From NCBI GenBank assembly GCA_026315105.1, contig CM048750.1:167366549-167430548 (forward strand): a stretch of 64,000 bases of DNA, given 5' to 3'. The stretch is from Locusta migratoria (Eukaryota > Arthropoda > Insecta > Orthoptera > Acrididae). Position numbers and translations under genes: made by a program. Positions 44,958-55,512 of this stretch are shown piece by piece. Positions within the stretch are counted from its first letter, which is position 1. Every line of letters begins with the position of its first letter. The notes below the pieces were generated by a model. That model was not told the DNA's origin. It saw only the letters and a program-made list of their open reading frames with translations, and ran no database searches.

Positions 44958-45780
44958 GTGAATAATTTTTTTAAATATAGGAAAAAATACAAAAAAATAA
45001 ATATGTAAATAATGTAAATACATTTGGGGTGTGAATCAGTTTGCCTCCACGTGATACACCCTGGGTAACGCTAAACGAACTGGTAATCTCTTCTTGGATT
45101 TTCTTTAGTGATGTTTATCAAAATGAGCTTATTCCTAAGAATTAGCAGCTTTCATTCGTCAGTAATATACCATGAGATGTCAAAATTGTAGCGGCAATCC
45201 TCGCACTTTTCAATCTAAGTTCTCATGGCTCACTAATTTAACAATGTCTAGTAGTTCGTAGAACAATTTTCAGCCAACTCCTCTGTTTTTCATTGATATT
45301 GTGCTAGTTTTATCGAACCGTTTTATAGACTTGTTACGGTCTGACGGAACTTGAGGAATAAAAAATGAAATCCCCGTGTCACATTTAGGCTCGATCTTAC
45401 AATTGCCGATAAACTGTTTAGTTTTATGAGAACTTCACCGTAAGTCTGGTTTTACCATGTCCAGTTCAGAGACCTCTGTCCGTAAACTATCAAGAACATG
45501 CAGTTATCTTTACCGTAACATTGGTTTCTATTATACTCTTAACGGAGGAGTATTTTATAGTAAGGTGTCAAATGGCAAAACGAATTTACATTCAGTTCTT
45601 TGAAAATGACTCTGAAGCTAGCGATGACGTCAAATTATGATCCACTGTAGGAGATCCTAAGTAGTGAAAAATAAACTATCATGAAACTTTAGAAAATCGA
45701 GAATTTTTCAAGTGATTTCGTCTAACAAAACCAACAGTTTACTTACTCTATGGTATCATATGTGATTAAATTTAGTACGA
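44958..45780. other. Unassigned AT-rich sequence
   Basis: No supported feature. May include the non-coding end of the MULE element, which I cannot delimit. Confidence 0.45.
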
Positions 45781-45783
45781 ACT

Positions 45784-46105
45784 GTTGTTGTTGTTGTTGT
45801 GGTCCTCAGTCCGTAGACTGGTTTGATACAGCTCTTCACGCTACCCTATACTGTGCAAACCTCTTCATTTCTGAATAAGAACGACAGATTACATGCTTTT
45901 GAATTTGCTTACTGTAATCGTCTCTCGGCCTACCTCTGCGATTTTTACCCCAAACACTCCCCTCTAATGCTAGTTTCACGATACCTTCATGTCTCAAAAT
46001 GTGTCCGACCAGTCTATCCCTTCTTTTTGTCAACATATGCCAAAGACTTCTTTCCTCCCCAATTCTGTTCAGTACCGCCTCATTAGTTATGAGATCTACC
46101 CACTC
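45784..46105 (-). mobile_element. RTE LINE 3' fragment, (CAA)n-tailed
   Basis: (GTT)n at 45784 then the RTE terminal block. The minus frame 45836-46036 reads RRDRLVGHILRHEGIVKLAL and GRPRDDYSKQIQKHVICRSY, the conserved C-terminus. 5' truncated near 46105. Confidence 0.85.
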
Positions 46106-46418
46106 CGAGCGTGAGCTCCGTCTCTCATGACGACGATCTCGACGGGACGCTAAAAATTAATCTTCCATCTTTCTAACAGTATAAACAATAAGGAGTGCTA
46201 ATCGCAAGATTGGCAAAAGATGTCCGCATCCTTGTATACAAACCAGTGTTCAGCGTTGACTCATACAGTCATCCGGTATGGTCAGTGTTGATTACATAAC
46301 AAGTGTTGAAGTTTGGCATTATATATCTTGTCTCCATGCGTAAGTTCTCTACTGCTCCTATCGTTTCTTCCAAAGTTGCAACATCATTCGTGCTGACGAA
46401 TCTTGTGAAGGTGGTTTT

Positions 46419-46469
<51 letters not shown>

Positions 46470-47455
46470 CTTTTTTTGCTGTCTTATGGAATGTTTACGT
46501 TTGAAGCTTTTTACCCAGGTACCACTAGCAATAAACAAATTTTTGTGAAAAATACGCGAATAAACAATCATTCTCCATTGTTGTAATGTTTTTGTTGCAC
46601 TTGTTTATGCTTCCTTATATCTCTTCCACGTTTCGGCGTTGATTAATGGATTTTTTTTCTCGCGTTACCTTTTTCTACTTATTACTTCCAAATTTGAAGA
46701 TAGTCTTTTTATGACTTTATAATTAAAAGTTTAATATTGCAAGAAATTTAATAAATGAAATTAAGCTTCTAGTGGGAATCGAACCCGAGTCGCAAAAATA
46801 TCAGTCTGTTCGCTTACCTACTATGCCCAAGCACCACATTTAAGAGTATTGCTCACAATACGTACAATATCCGTGAAAGTCTTTCAGGAGTATTTCGTAT
46901 TTTCCGATTTCCTATTAAGGCAAGTTTTATTAGAAACTACAGATGTTTATAACTTGCTTCTATTCACGTTAAGTCAAGCCAGTTCAATGAGACTCATGTC
47001 CCGCCCTCCCGTTGAAAGCAGAATTTCTTCTTCCTTAGGAAAAAAATGTGCCTGCCTTGTCCTCTGTTTACAATTCGACGCTGTATCAAATAAACTTGTA
47101 TACCAACTGCTGAAAATGTTGCACAGATTTATCAATTGCGAGTAAAACGTAATCTTAGATTGTAAGAACCAAAGTGATATTACTGTACGTTTACTCTGAC
47201 TCTAAAGTTAACTGGGGCTTAATTCTCACTCTTACTTTACTGTACAATGTAGGAACATACACTGGAACATATGCTAGATAGCTTTGCTTGCCTGGAATAT
47301 TTCTGAAGGTCTGGCCACACACTCTGGTCTCGGGCCGCCACCAACTACCTGCCTAAACAGGTTATGGAGGGATTCATTCATGTTCTTTTCCACACCCTTG
47401 CAGGCTCGGGAAGATTCAGTCTTATTTTTCTGACCACGGGAGGAATGGATCCAGC
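46106..47455. other. Unassigned, long T-run and one tRNA-like relic
   Basis: A T-rich run of about 60 bases lies at 46416-46477, broken by single C. 46769-46835 (minus) holds AGTAGGTAAGCG and GGTTCGATTCC, the boxes of a tRNA-derived repeat, without a full cloverleaf. Nothing else recognised. Confidence 0.45.
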
Positions 47456-47665
47456 CCCCCCCCCCCCCCCCTGTCCTGTGCAAGTCTCTTCATCTGAGAA
47501 TACGTTCCGCAACCAACATCCTTTTGAATATTCGTGTTTTCAGTCCGCAGACTGGTTTGATGCAGATCTCCACGCTACCCTGTCCTGTGCAAGTCTCTTC
47601 ATCTGAGAATACGTTCGGCAACCTACATCCTTTTGAATCTGCTTACTATATTCGTGAGAAGGTAC
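47456..47665 (-). mobile_element. RTE LINE 3' fragment with a partial tandem duplication
   Basis: The RTE end block CTGTCCTGTGCAAGTCTCTT...ATCCTTTTGAAT is present twice, at about 47470-47530 and 47580-47640, with TTTTCAGTCCGCAGACTGG between. A C-run of about 13 precedes the first unit. Likely a local duplication after insertion. Confidence 0.65.
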
Positions 47666-47973
47666 TGAATAGAATTTGTGAGAGAGGAAATTCGTGGCAG
47701 AATTTCGTATCGGTTTGAAATGGTGTGTGATCTTTAATTGAAGTCTGTAAGTCCTTTCTTTATTCAAAACCAGTTGAATGCAGTCCGGGTATTATGTGGT
47801 AGGCTTACCAGTGTGCGTCAGTTACGTAAACGACCCCCCCCCCCCTTTTCAGAGAAATGAACAGTAAAAATTTTAACACAAGACTATATATCCTACTAAG
47901 TACAGTAAGATCGCTATACATACCACGATTTTAACTATGACTGCTCCTGCTTCACTTTTAGTAATTTAATCTG

Positions 47974-48337
47974 CCGCGGCGGATTAGCCGTGCACACTAT
48001 GGCACCGTGCTGCGGTGCGCGCGGCCGTTCGCAGTCGCGGGTTCGAGTCCAAAAAAAAAAAAAAAAAAAAATGTTTGTATAGTCTATGGGACTTAACTAG
48101 GGGGTCATCAGTCCCTAAACTTACAAACTACTTACGAACTAGGACGGCACAAATATTCATGCCCGAGGGGGGATTCGAACCCCCGACCGTAGTGGCCGTG
48201 CAGAGGTTCGAGTCCCCTCTCGGACATGGGTAATTGTGTTGTCCTTAGGTTAGCATACCTTAGTTTAAGTAGTTTGTAAGCTACGGACTAATGATCACGC
48301 AGCTGAGTCCGTTAGATTTACAAATATTTGAACATTT
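47974..48337 (+). mobile_element. T-tailed SINE, type E head, hosting another SINE
   Basis: Head GCCGCGGCGGATTAGCCGTG, interrupted in its B box by a truncated type A SINE (48051-48204), then CCTCTCGGACATGGGTAATT and the shared tail ending AAATATTTGAACATTT. Outer duplication TAATTTAATCTG at 47962-47973 and 48338-48349. The order of events is therefore readable: the E SINE first, the A SINE second. Confidence 0.85.
48051..48204 (-). mobile_element. T-tailed SINE, type A, 5' truncated, inside a B box
   Basis: Minus strand: the head is cut within TCTGCACGGCCACTACGG, the B box GGGGGTTCGAATCCCCCC is intact, and the tail ends in ACAAACAT followed by about 20 T (an A-run on the plus strand). The duplication GGTTCGAGTCC, at 48040-48050 and 48205-48215, is the B box of the host SINE. 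Confidence 0.9.
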
Positions 48338-48349
48338 TAATTTAATCTG

Positions 48350-49359
48350 TGCTATCATATTCCAAGGTAACAACAACATCGGAAATTCTGAAGTACACCA
48401 ATTTCACTTGGAATCCAGTTGTACTCCCCGATCGACACACATCGTAAACGGTCGAGCTAAGCGAAACGACACTGCCTTTGGCCGTTCAGATGTAAACAAG
48501 GTCAAGGTCTCTGTTATTAAGAGGCTGTACTCTGTTGTCTGCTTCCATTGCTGTTGTCCACCCATGAATGTCTGTATCGCGATCAGTGGCACTGGAATAG
48601 CGCTGCCACAAATTTATTCTGTTTTATTCCAGAATTTTACAGTACTTACATTGAAGTATCTACTCAAAAAGAGAAAATGTTAAAAACCCTAAACAGCGTG
48701 AAAAAATGAGATTTAACATTTTGCCTGGGGTGATTTATAACAGCGATTACAAAATCAAGTCAAGTTAAAAAACAAACCCCTTAAAGTTCAGTGGATACGC
48801 AGAAATTTCTTGCGCAACGATCGGCGAAGCGAGTAAATTAATTCGAGTTAATGGCTAGTAGTGAATGGCATGCCATCTAATGACGCTATAATGCGGTGTG
48901 TAATCACAGACTGGTTAAAAGAAGCTGTAGTAGACATACTTACTGAGAAATACAGACATTAAACATGTCATATGACCCAAGATCACCCATCACAAAAAAC
49001 ACGCCACGAACTACAGACTCGACAAAACAGCTGATTCACTGCATGAAAGTTGGGCAGGGCATGTGCAGCACTTGATGTCATTCGTAGGGCACGTGACCAA
49101 ACAACGTAGCAAGCAAGGGGAGGGGAAGGGGGCAATACTCGGTGTCATTTCTGGTTGTCAGCGCTGGAGAGTGATTTCTCCTTAGTCATCGCGGGTGAAA
49201 AAGATTGGACGACGACCCGCCTGTGATGATGGTGTTAAGATGTGTAGGAACGTAGTGATTGCTAGCATTGGGACTTTAAATAATGAAACCTAACAGTACG
49301 CTAAATCATTTTTAAATCTGTTGCAAAGTCGTCTTTTCATTGGAACTAAATCTGCACTC
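48350..49359. other. Unassigned sequence
   Basis: No gene or element recognised. Confidence 0.5.
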
Positions 49360-50900
49360 ATATGAAACTGTTCATTACCACAATACTAGGACTTCATGAC
49401 CCTTTACATAAAAATGGAAAAGAGAGATACAAAAATAACATTTCAGTATTCTTTACGGCTAATTCAAATGTTCTTAATTCTATCGGACCAAACTGCGTGG
49501 TCATCAGTCCGTAGCTTACAGACTACTTAAACTAAACTAACCTAAGGACAACACACACACCCATGCCCCAGGGAGGACTCGAACCTCCACGGCGAACAAC
49601 CGCACGCTCCGCAGCGAGACGCTTTAGACCGCTCGGCTACTCCACCGCGGCTTTACTGCTAATGAAAACAGAAATAGATGCATTGTACTGCAATAACGTA
49701 GACATTCTGATTTGTAACCCTAATACCCGGTAACACGTCCTCTTGTCTGATGTCTGCATTCTTTGTGGCATACTGTCCACTAGATCATCGAGGGACAGTT
49801 GGTCCAGATTGTCATACTCTCATAATGGTTGGTGGGTCGTCTGATTCAAAAACAGATATTCAATGTATCCCAAGCATGTGCGGTAGGGTTCATGTCTGCA
49901 GAAAGTGTTGCCCATTGTAATCTTGCGACGGCGTTATTGTGAAGGAACGCATTCACAAGGTGTGCCCGATTAGCCCGAGAATTGTTTAAGACGACTCCGT
50001 CATCGAAATGTTGCCGATATGATTCCACTACACGTCGGAGAATATCATCCCTGAACCTTAAAGCCGTTGGATTGCCTTCTGCAACCACCAGTGGCGTAAC
50101 GTCGTTCCCGCATAAACATAACGCTACCCCAAAACATCAGGGAACCACCACCTTGCTGCACTCACCGGGCGGTTTGTCTATGACGTTCTGGCTGACCTGG
50201 ATTCCTCTAAAAATTGTCTAGTTGAGCGCAGATGCGAATCTGATCTGTGAATAGCACTTGAATCCATTTAGCATGCTGTCGGGCCCATCTGACCACTATG
50301 TATAGGGTCTAGGTTGCAAAACTGGACGTGCTGGGATTGAAGCTGCTGTCATTAGGTACTATTTAAGATGAACACGACGTCCAGTGACTGCATGAAAATC
50401 TGCATTCATCCTTGTGACCTTCCTCTCAAGATTCCCCCAATCTGAAATCCGTAAGTAGCGCTCATCAGCTGCTGTGGTAGTGTTTGGGAGAGTTGAGTGG
50501 GGCACGTCATCGACAGTTTCTGCATCCCTGTACCTTTCCCAAGTCCAAATAAAATCGCTTTCCTTCACTCTGAGACATCTTGAAACTTTCTTCTGACGAC
50601 AGTCCCTCCTGACACAAAGTAACAATCCGGATACGATCAAACTTCGGAAATGAACTTCTAGACATGTCAGAACCACAGTCTATACGCAGTATACCTGCTT
50701 CCTGGTGTTAAGACTGGAAGGTATCGGCCGTCTTACCCATTTCGTCGCATTGTCACTGCTCACGCCTGCTTGTTTTCATCTTTGGCGGGTTGTGGGGCAC
50801 TTATAGTCGACCTAAGGAACTGTGTTCTTGATGCAATATTCACACTTAACGTCAGTGTTCAGAAGACTTTGGAACCAAGGTGATGCACTACTTTTTTAAT
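49360..50900 (-). pseudogene. Tc1-type element, decayed
   Basis: On the minus strand: MSRSSFPKFDRIRIVTLCQE (start, about 50665), SRCLRVKESDFIWTWERYRD, TTAADERYLRISDW and DFHAVTGRRV, then (49846-50088) EGNPTALRFRDDILRRVVES, LNNSRANRAHLVNAFLHNNA and ADMNPTAHAWDTL. The second catalytic D block (usually DDNARPH) reads NNSRANRAH and the SPDMNPIEH block reads ADMNPTAH, so key residues are lost. A type B SINE interrupts the 3' side. A shorter relative is at 42050-42690. Confidence 0.8.
49464..49650 (-). mobile_element. T-tailed SINE, type B
   Basis: Minus-strand head CCGCGGTGGAGTAGCCGAGC, a slightly damaged B box (GGAGGTTCGAGTCCTCC order) and the shared tail. Duplication CTTTACGGCTAAT (49451-49463) and CTTTACTGCTAAT (49651-49663), one mismatch. 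Inserted in the Tc1 relic. Confidence 0.9.
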
Positions 50901-51073
50901 GTTTGTAGTAACGAAATTTTAAAAATTTGAAAACCACTTTGGGATACGGTCTGATTTTTACATTTTTAATGGTAGTGCTTCAGTGTAGGAATTACGTCAC
51001 TAACTATCAGATAAGGCACAGAAATGCTTCATTATTTGGGCCAAAATGCATCGTAAATATCGACTCTTTAGTT

Positions 51074-52705
51074 CAGTGTTTTCAACCTGTGGGGCGCGAC
51101 TCCCAAGGGGGTGGGGGGCGAGGAAGGTCGTAAAGACTTGCTCGGTAAGTCGCCGACACACGAGGAAGTAACTTACAACATTGTACAACCAGACCAGTGC
51201 ACCTCTGACTACAAAGGGTTCCGAAATACAAAAAATATAGGTCTAATAAAAGTGAAATTTATTTTTTGTTAAGATTATACAACTGTTTTTTTGAACATTA
51301 ATTCTGAATAGGACGTCGTTGTTTTTTAAATTTTATTATTTATTTTTTATTACGGTGAGTTATTGATGAATAAGCACAAAGTCTGAAACTGTTCTCAGGA
51401 ACCATTCTTTAGGTAAATGAACAAGATGCAATAATTAATTCTAAGAAATTAAAAAAAATCTACTTCTTTAAAAATTGTCTAAACTGTGGGAGCTTTTCTT
51501 AATCAGCATAATTCGGTCCTGTATATTGCCTAAGTTCGGAACACTCGTTATGTCGGAAACCATGTAAAAATGATTTTCCATTCCGAAAAATACACATTTA
51601 AAAACAACGTCCAACAAATTTACAAGAAAGTTGCATCAACAGAAAGAGCATTGCATTTCGTTGCGTTTGTGATAACGAACAGAAATGCAGCATATCATTC
51701 TCATTGGATAGAAGTCTTCCGAAGTAAGAGTGATGTCAGGTGTGCCACAGGGGAGTGTCGTGGGTCCGTTGCTGTTCACAAGTGGATAACATCGGAAGTT
51801 CATTGAAGCTTTTTGCGGATGATGCTGTAGTATATTGTATTGAAATGCAGGAGAATCTGCATCGAATTGACGCATGGTGCAGGGAATGGCAATTGAATGT
51901 CAATGTAGACAAGTGTAAATGTGCTGCGAATACACAGAAAGAAAGATCCTTTATCATTTAGCTACACTATAGCAGGGCAGCAACTGGAAGCAGTTAATTC
52001 CATAAAGTATCCGGGGTAGTCATTAGGAGGGATTTAAAATGGAACGACCATATAAAATCAATCGTCGGTAAAGCAGATGGCAGACTTAGATTCGTTGGAA
52101 GAATACTAAGGAAATGCAGTCCGAAAACAAAGGAAGTGGTTACAGTACACTTGTTCGCCCTCAGCTTGAATATTGCTCACCGGTGTGGGATACGTACCAG
52201 GTGGGGTTGATAGAGGAAGTAGAGAAGATCGAACGGAGAGCAGCGCGCTTCGTTACAGGATCATTTCGTAATCGTGAAAGCGTTACGGAGATGATCGATA
52301 AACTCCAGTGGAAGACTCTGCAGGAGAGACGCTCTGTCGCTCGGTGCGGGCTTTTGTCGAAGTTTCGAGAACATACCTTTACCGAGGGGTCTAGCAGTAT
52401 ATTTGCTTGCTCCTACGTATATCTCGCGAAGAGATCATGAAGATAAAATCAGAGAGATTAGATCCCACACATAGGCATACCGACAATCTTTCTTTCCGCG
52501 AACAATACTCGACTGGAATAGGAGGGCCGATAGTGGTACTCATGGTACCCTCCGCCACACATCGATTGTTGGGTGACTTGCGGACTATGATGTAGATAGT
52601 TTAAGAGTCCGTGATTTGGAGAGGAGGGGGGGGGGGCGCAAGGGGGTCGCCGAAATATTTTTAGTCGGAAGGGAGTCGCATACTCGAAAAGGTCGAAAAA
52701 CACTG
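51074..52705. mobile_element. hAT element with Charlie-like ends, carrying a LINE
   Basis: Left end CAGTGTTTTCAACCTGTGGG with GCGACTCCCAAGGGGGT; right end the complement of CAGTGTTTTTCGACCTTTTC with GCGACTCCC. The duplication CTTTAGTT (51066-51073) against CTTTAGAT (52706-52713) is 8 bp with one mismatch. The interior 51230-51690 is AT-rich without a readable transposase. A LINE fragment occupies 51700-52595. Confidence 0.75.
51700..52595 (+). pseudogene. LINE reverse transcriptase relic in the hAT element
   Basis: Order: a GVPQGSVVGPLLF-equivalent at 51739 followed by a deletion, SLKLFADDAVVYCIEMQENL (FADD at about 51818), DAWCREWQLNVNVDKCK, a frameshift, GRLRFVGRILRKCSPKTKEV, YSTLVRPQLEYCSPVWDTYQ, EVEKIERRAARFVTGSF and LLSKFREHTFTEG. 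The 3' end reads CTATGATGTAGATAG at about 52585. Divergent relative of the 34311-35368 family. Confidence 0.8.
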
Positions 52706-53167
52706 CTTTAGATAACAGAGCCAGTACTGCAATAGGCTGTGTGTGTGCTTGCTCAATCCCTGTGTTCTGCTATTGGTGCAATTCATGGAACATGCAAGAG
52801 TTCACATCAAAGGATTGCACACAGTGAGCTTGCAGGTTGGCAGGCACATGTTCTACGAATGAATGCCACGACCTGTGACATCCTTCTGACTACAATGCAG
52901 TTCGGCAATTCCCTGCAAGGGGCAGAAAGACGAGGCGCCACCTAGCGAGCTCGTCCAGACGTAAATGGAGCTCACACCCAAACCTTCAGATGTCAGACAC
53001 TCAGATCCACACCAAACGTTGTATATCGATAGAGTATCAACCGAAACATCTATATAATTCCTGATTTTTGCTGCCGTCCAGTAGAACGTGCGTAAATTAT
53101 AATAATTAGTAACATCAAATCTACGGATTAGAGAAAAGCGTATCTGTGAGGATCAATCAACCCACGC

Positions 53168-53402
53168 CACCGTGGGTTAGTTGGTATGGGCGCCGTGGCT
53201 CAGCGCGCCCGGTCAGAGGGCTGAACGTCCTCTGTAATAAAAAAGCTGAGCCAAATGATCAACTAACGACCAAAAACGAACAATGAAAACGACCGCAAAG
53301 CATAGATCTACCTGAAGAACAAAAAAAAAAAAAAAAAAAAAAAAAAAGTTGGTAGAGCGTTAGCTTGTGATGCAGAAGGTCCTCGGTTCAAGCCCCACCT
53401 CG
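53168..53402 (+). other. tRNA-like sequence in left arm, split by a retroposon
   Basis: Joined across the insertion it has GTGGGTTAGTTGGTAGAGCG (A-box side) and GGTTCAAGCCCC (B box), but the acceptor and T stems do not pair well. The insert lies exactly in the A-box side. Confidence 0.5.
53187..53346 (+). mobile_element. A-tailed short retroposon
   Basis: Starts GGGCGCCGTGGCTCAGCGCG, includes GAACAATGAAAACGACCGC and CATAGATCTACC, and ends in an A-run of about 27. The duplication AGTTGGTA is at 53179-53186 and 53347-53354. A second copy is at 4843-4980. Unlike the other SINEs here, it ends in A. Confidence 0.85.
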
Positions 53403-53842
53403 TTTTATTTTTTTTCATTGTTTAAACTACAGTACGTTGGAAATTGTTGAAAGGGGCAACGTGTTCCTCATATGTAAAAGGACTGTTTCGATTTTGTAGC
53501 AATGTGTTATTGGCAGTTTACTCTTGCTTCGTTTTATTTGTAAGTAGGAAACCTGTACAGTGTTATTACTTTAATTACGCTTATTGTTTTTAACATTACT
53601 ATTTGTTGTTATTGTTATTACTATTAATACAGCTGTATGTGAGATGCAATTTTTTTTATTATTATTCATATGTTCTGATTATGTTCGTTTATTCTGTGAA
53701 ACTACTTTAAAATAAAACGAAGCAAGAGTAAACTGCCAATAACACATTGCTACAAAATGGAAACAGTCCTTTTACATATGAGGAAGACGTCGCCCCTTTT
53801 AACAATTTCCAACGTACTGTAGTTTAAACAATGAAAAAATTT

Positions 53843-53913
53843 AAGGCCTAGGTTGGGTTTGAACCTAGGACCCTCTGCACGACAATCTAATGCTCTACTT
53901 ATTAACCCACGGA
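53843..53913 (-). other. tRNA-like sequence in right arm
   Basis: Minus strand: CGTGGGTTAATAAGTAGAGC, GTCGTGCAGAGGGTCC and CCTAGGTTCAAACCC. B box GGTTCAAACCC fits the Pol III consensus. CCTAGGTT and AACCTAGG make an 8-bp stem around a 7-base loop, stronger than a normal T arm. No full cloverleaf. Confidence 0.5.
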
Positions 53914-54109
53914 AGGGCGACGTGATTATGCCTCACAGATACACTTTTGCTCTATTCCGTAGGTTAGTTGTTACTCATTATTATAGTTTATACACGTTCT
54001 ACCGGACGACAGCACAAATCACGAATTATATAGAAGTTTCGGTTGATACTCTATCGATATACAACGTTTGGTACGGATCTGAGTGTCTGACATCTGAAGG
54101 TTTGGGTGT

Positions 54110-54423
54110 CAGCGGCTCAGCCTTGAGGCACCTCCCGCGTGCCGCCGCCAAAGTCACGTGGAAGGGACCATCGCTGTGACGTCACAAACATCTCCCACCT
54201 TTTCCAGCGGGCGGGCGGCCTTGGTGCACCGTAGGAATTTCGTGTTTGGCTCCTGTGGGCTGGGCGGCTTATGTCGTTGAACTGGTTCCACCGTGAGTAA
54301 CGAATCTAGTGGTGGCTTGTGTGACCGACTAGCGCCATTCAGACTTTCCCAACTGTAACGGAGCGCAAACGATAGTGTTTTGCTTCCGTTTAAATTCAAC
54401 GAGTGTAATAATAAATATAATTG
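54110..54423. other. Unassigned, GC-rich at the start
   Basis: 54115-54280 is CpG-rich; no frame is recognised. Confidence 0.4.
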
Positions 54424-55512
54424 CTGTTCGGTAGTCTCGCTAAAACTCGAGAACGGCTGAACCGATTTGGCTAATTTTAGTCTTGAAATATTCGTGTCAG
54501 TCCAGGGAAGGTTTAAACGGTTATAAATTATGGAAAAGTTGTCCGGAAAAGAGGAAAATCGGGAAAAACTGAAACAGCTTTCAACAGCGAGCTATAAATA
54601 CCGTTCGTCCAAATGCGATAAAACTTTGTACATTTCACGTTCAAAGCTAGAGGAAGGTTTGCATCAAATAAAAATTTGGAGAAGTAGGATAGTAGGAAAA
54701 TATAGAAAAAAACCGAAAACAATTTTTTCTATGAATAAAAATCAATTTCCACATGGTTGTAAGAGCACCACTTGAGTACGGTTTGAGAGGACAAAGTTTG
54801 TATGAAATAAAGTTTTTACCGGAAAATTGGAAAATTTGGGAAAAACTGAAAGCGATTTTTTCAATGTGTTTTTGATTGAATTCAGCACTATTCAAACATG
54901 TTCAAATGTTTGTAGAACTTATGGGACTTAACTACGGGGTCATCAGTCCCTAAGCTTACAAACTACTTTTGAACTAGCTAAGACTAAGGACGGCACAAAT
55001 ATCCATGCCCGAGGGGGGATTCAAACCCCCCGACCGTAGTGGCCGTGCAGACCGTGACTGGAGCGCCTCAGTCCCCTCGGCCACCGCGGCCGGCAATTCA
55101 GCACTATAATTGAGTATTCGCACATCGGAGAGGTGTAATTTTTTTCCACTATGGTATTGGAAACGTTTTCAGTAAAAAAAGAATAGGGGAAGTTGAAAAG
55201 GAAAGTCGCAAAATTCGAACCAAATTCCTTTTTCATTGTGTTTCTAAATGTACTCAACATTATAAGTTGAGAACCGTTCATCCGATTACAGTAAAATTTT
55301 GATCATTTGACGTTCAAAGCGAGAGAAAGGTTTGAGTGAAGTAAAGGTTTGGAATTGGTGGCAAGAAAATAGGAAAATTTGTGGAAAAATGAAAGAGCTC
55401 TTTTCTTTGGGATATTAACATCATTCCTACGATTGCGATAAAGTTTTGCACATTTCACGTTCAAAGCAAGAGTTCATACATGTTAACAATTGCGAAGCAT
55501 TGCCGGGGCGAC
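54424..55512 (+). mobile_element. Non-autonomous Helitron-like element
   Basis: The body repeats a module with ACATTTCACGTTCAAAGC (54629 and 55449; related at 55310), the phrase CTCGAGAACGGCTGAACCGA at 54449, and AT-rich joins. It ends GCGAAGCATTGCCGGGGCGA then CTAG followed by T at about 55510, the Helitron rule of CTRR before a T target. I cannot place the 5' TC end. A type A SINE is inside. Confidence 0.5.
54892..55094 (-). mobile_element. T-tailed SINE, type A (copy 9)
   Basis: Complete head (GCCGGCCGCGGTGGCCGAGG) and tail on the minus strand. Duplication AATTCAGCACTAT at 54879-54891 and 55095-55107, a perfect 13 bp. Young insertion in the Helitron-like body. Confidence 0.95.

Larger units (their letters stand above)
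52974..54109. mobile_element. Large palindrome (foldback) with a tRNA-like sequence in each arm
   Basis: The left arm, 52974-53552, and right arm, 53697-54109, are inverted copies along their whole length, from ACACCCAAACCTTCAGATGT at the outside to TACTCTTGCTTCGTTTTATT at the inside, with a loop of about 145 bp. Removing the 160-bp retroposon in the left arm makes the arms almost the same length. Each arm includes a tRNA-like sequence with A- and B-type boxes. No protein is encoded. Possible types are a foldback transposon, a large MITE, or an inverted duplication of a tRNA-containing repeat. No target duplication is evident. Confidence 0.75.

Noticed and set aside
46269..46571. Frames with poly-Phe or poly-Lys
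   Set aside because: Translation of a long T-run.
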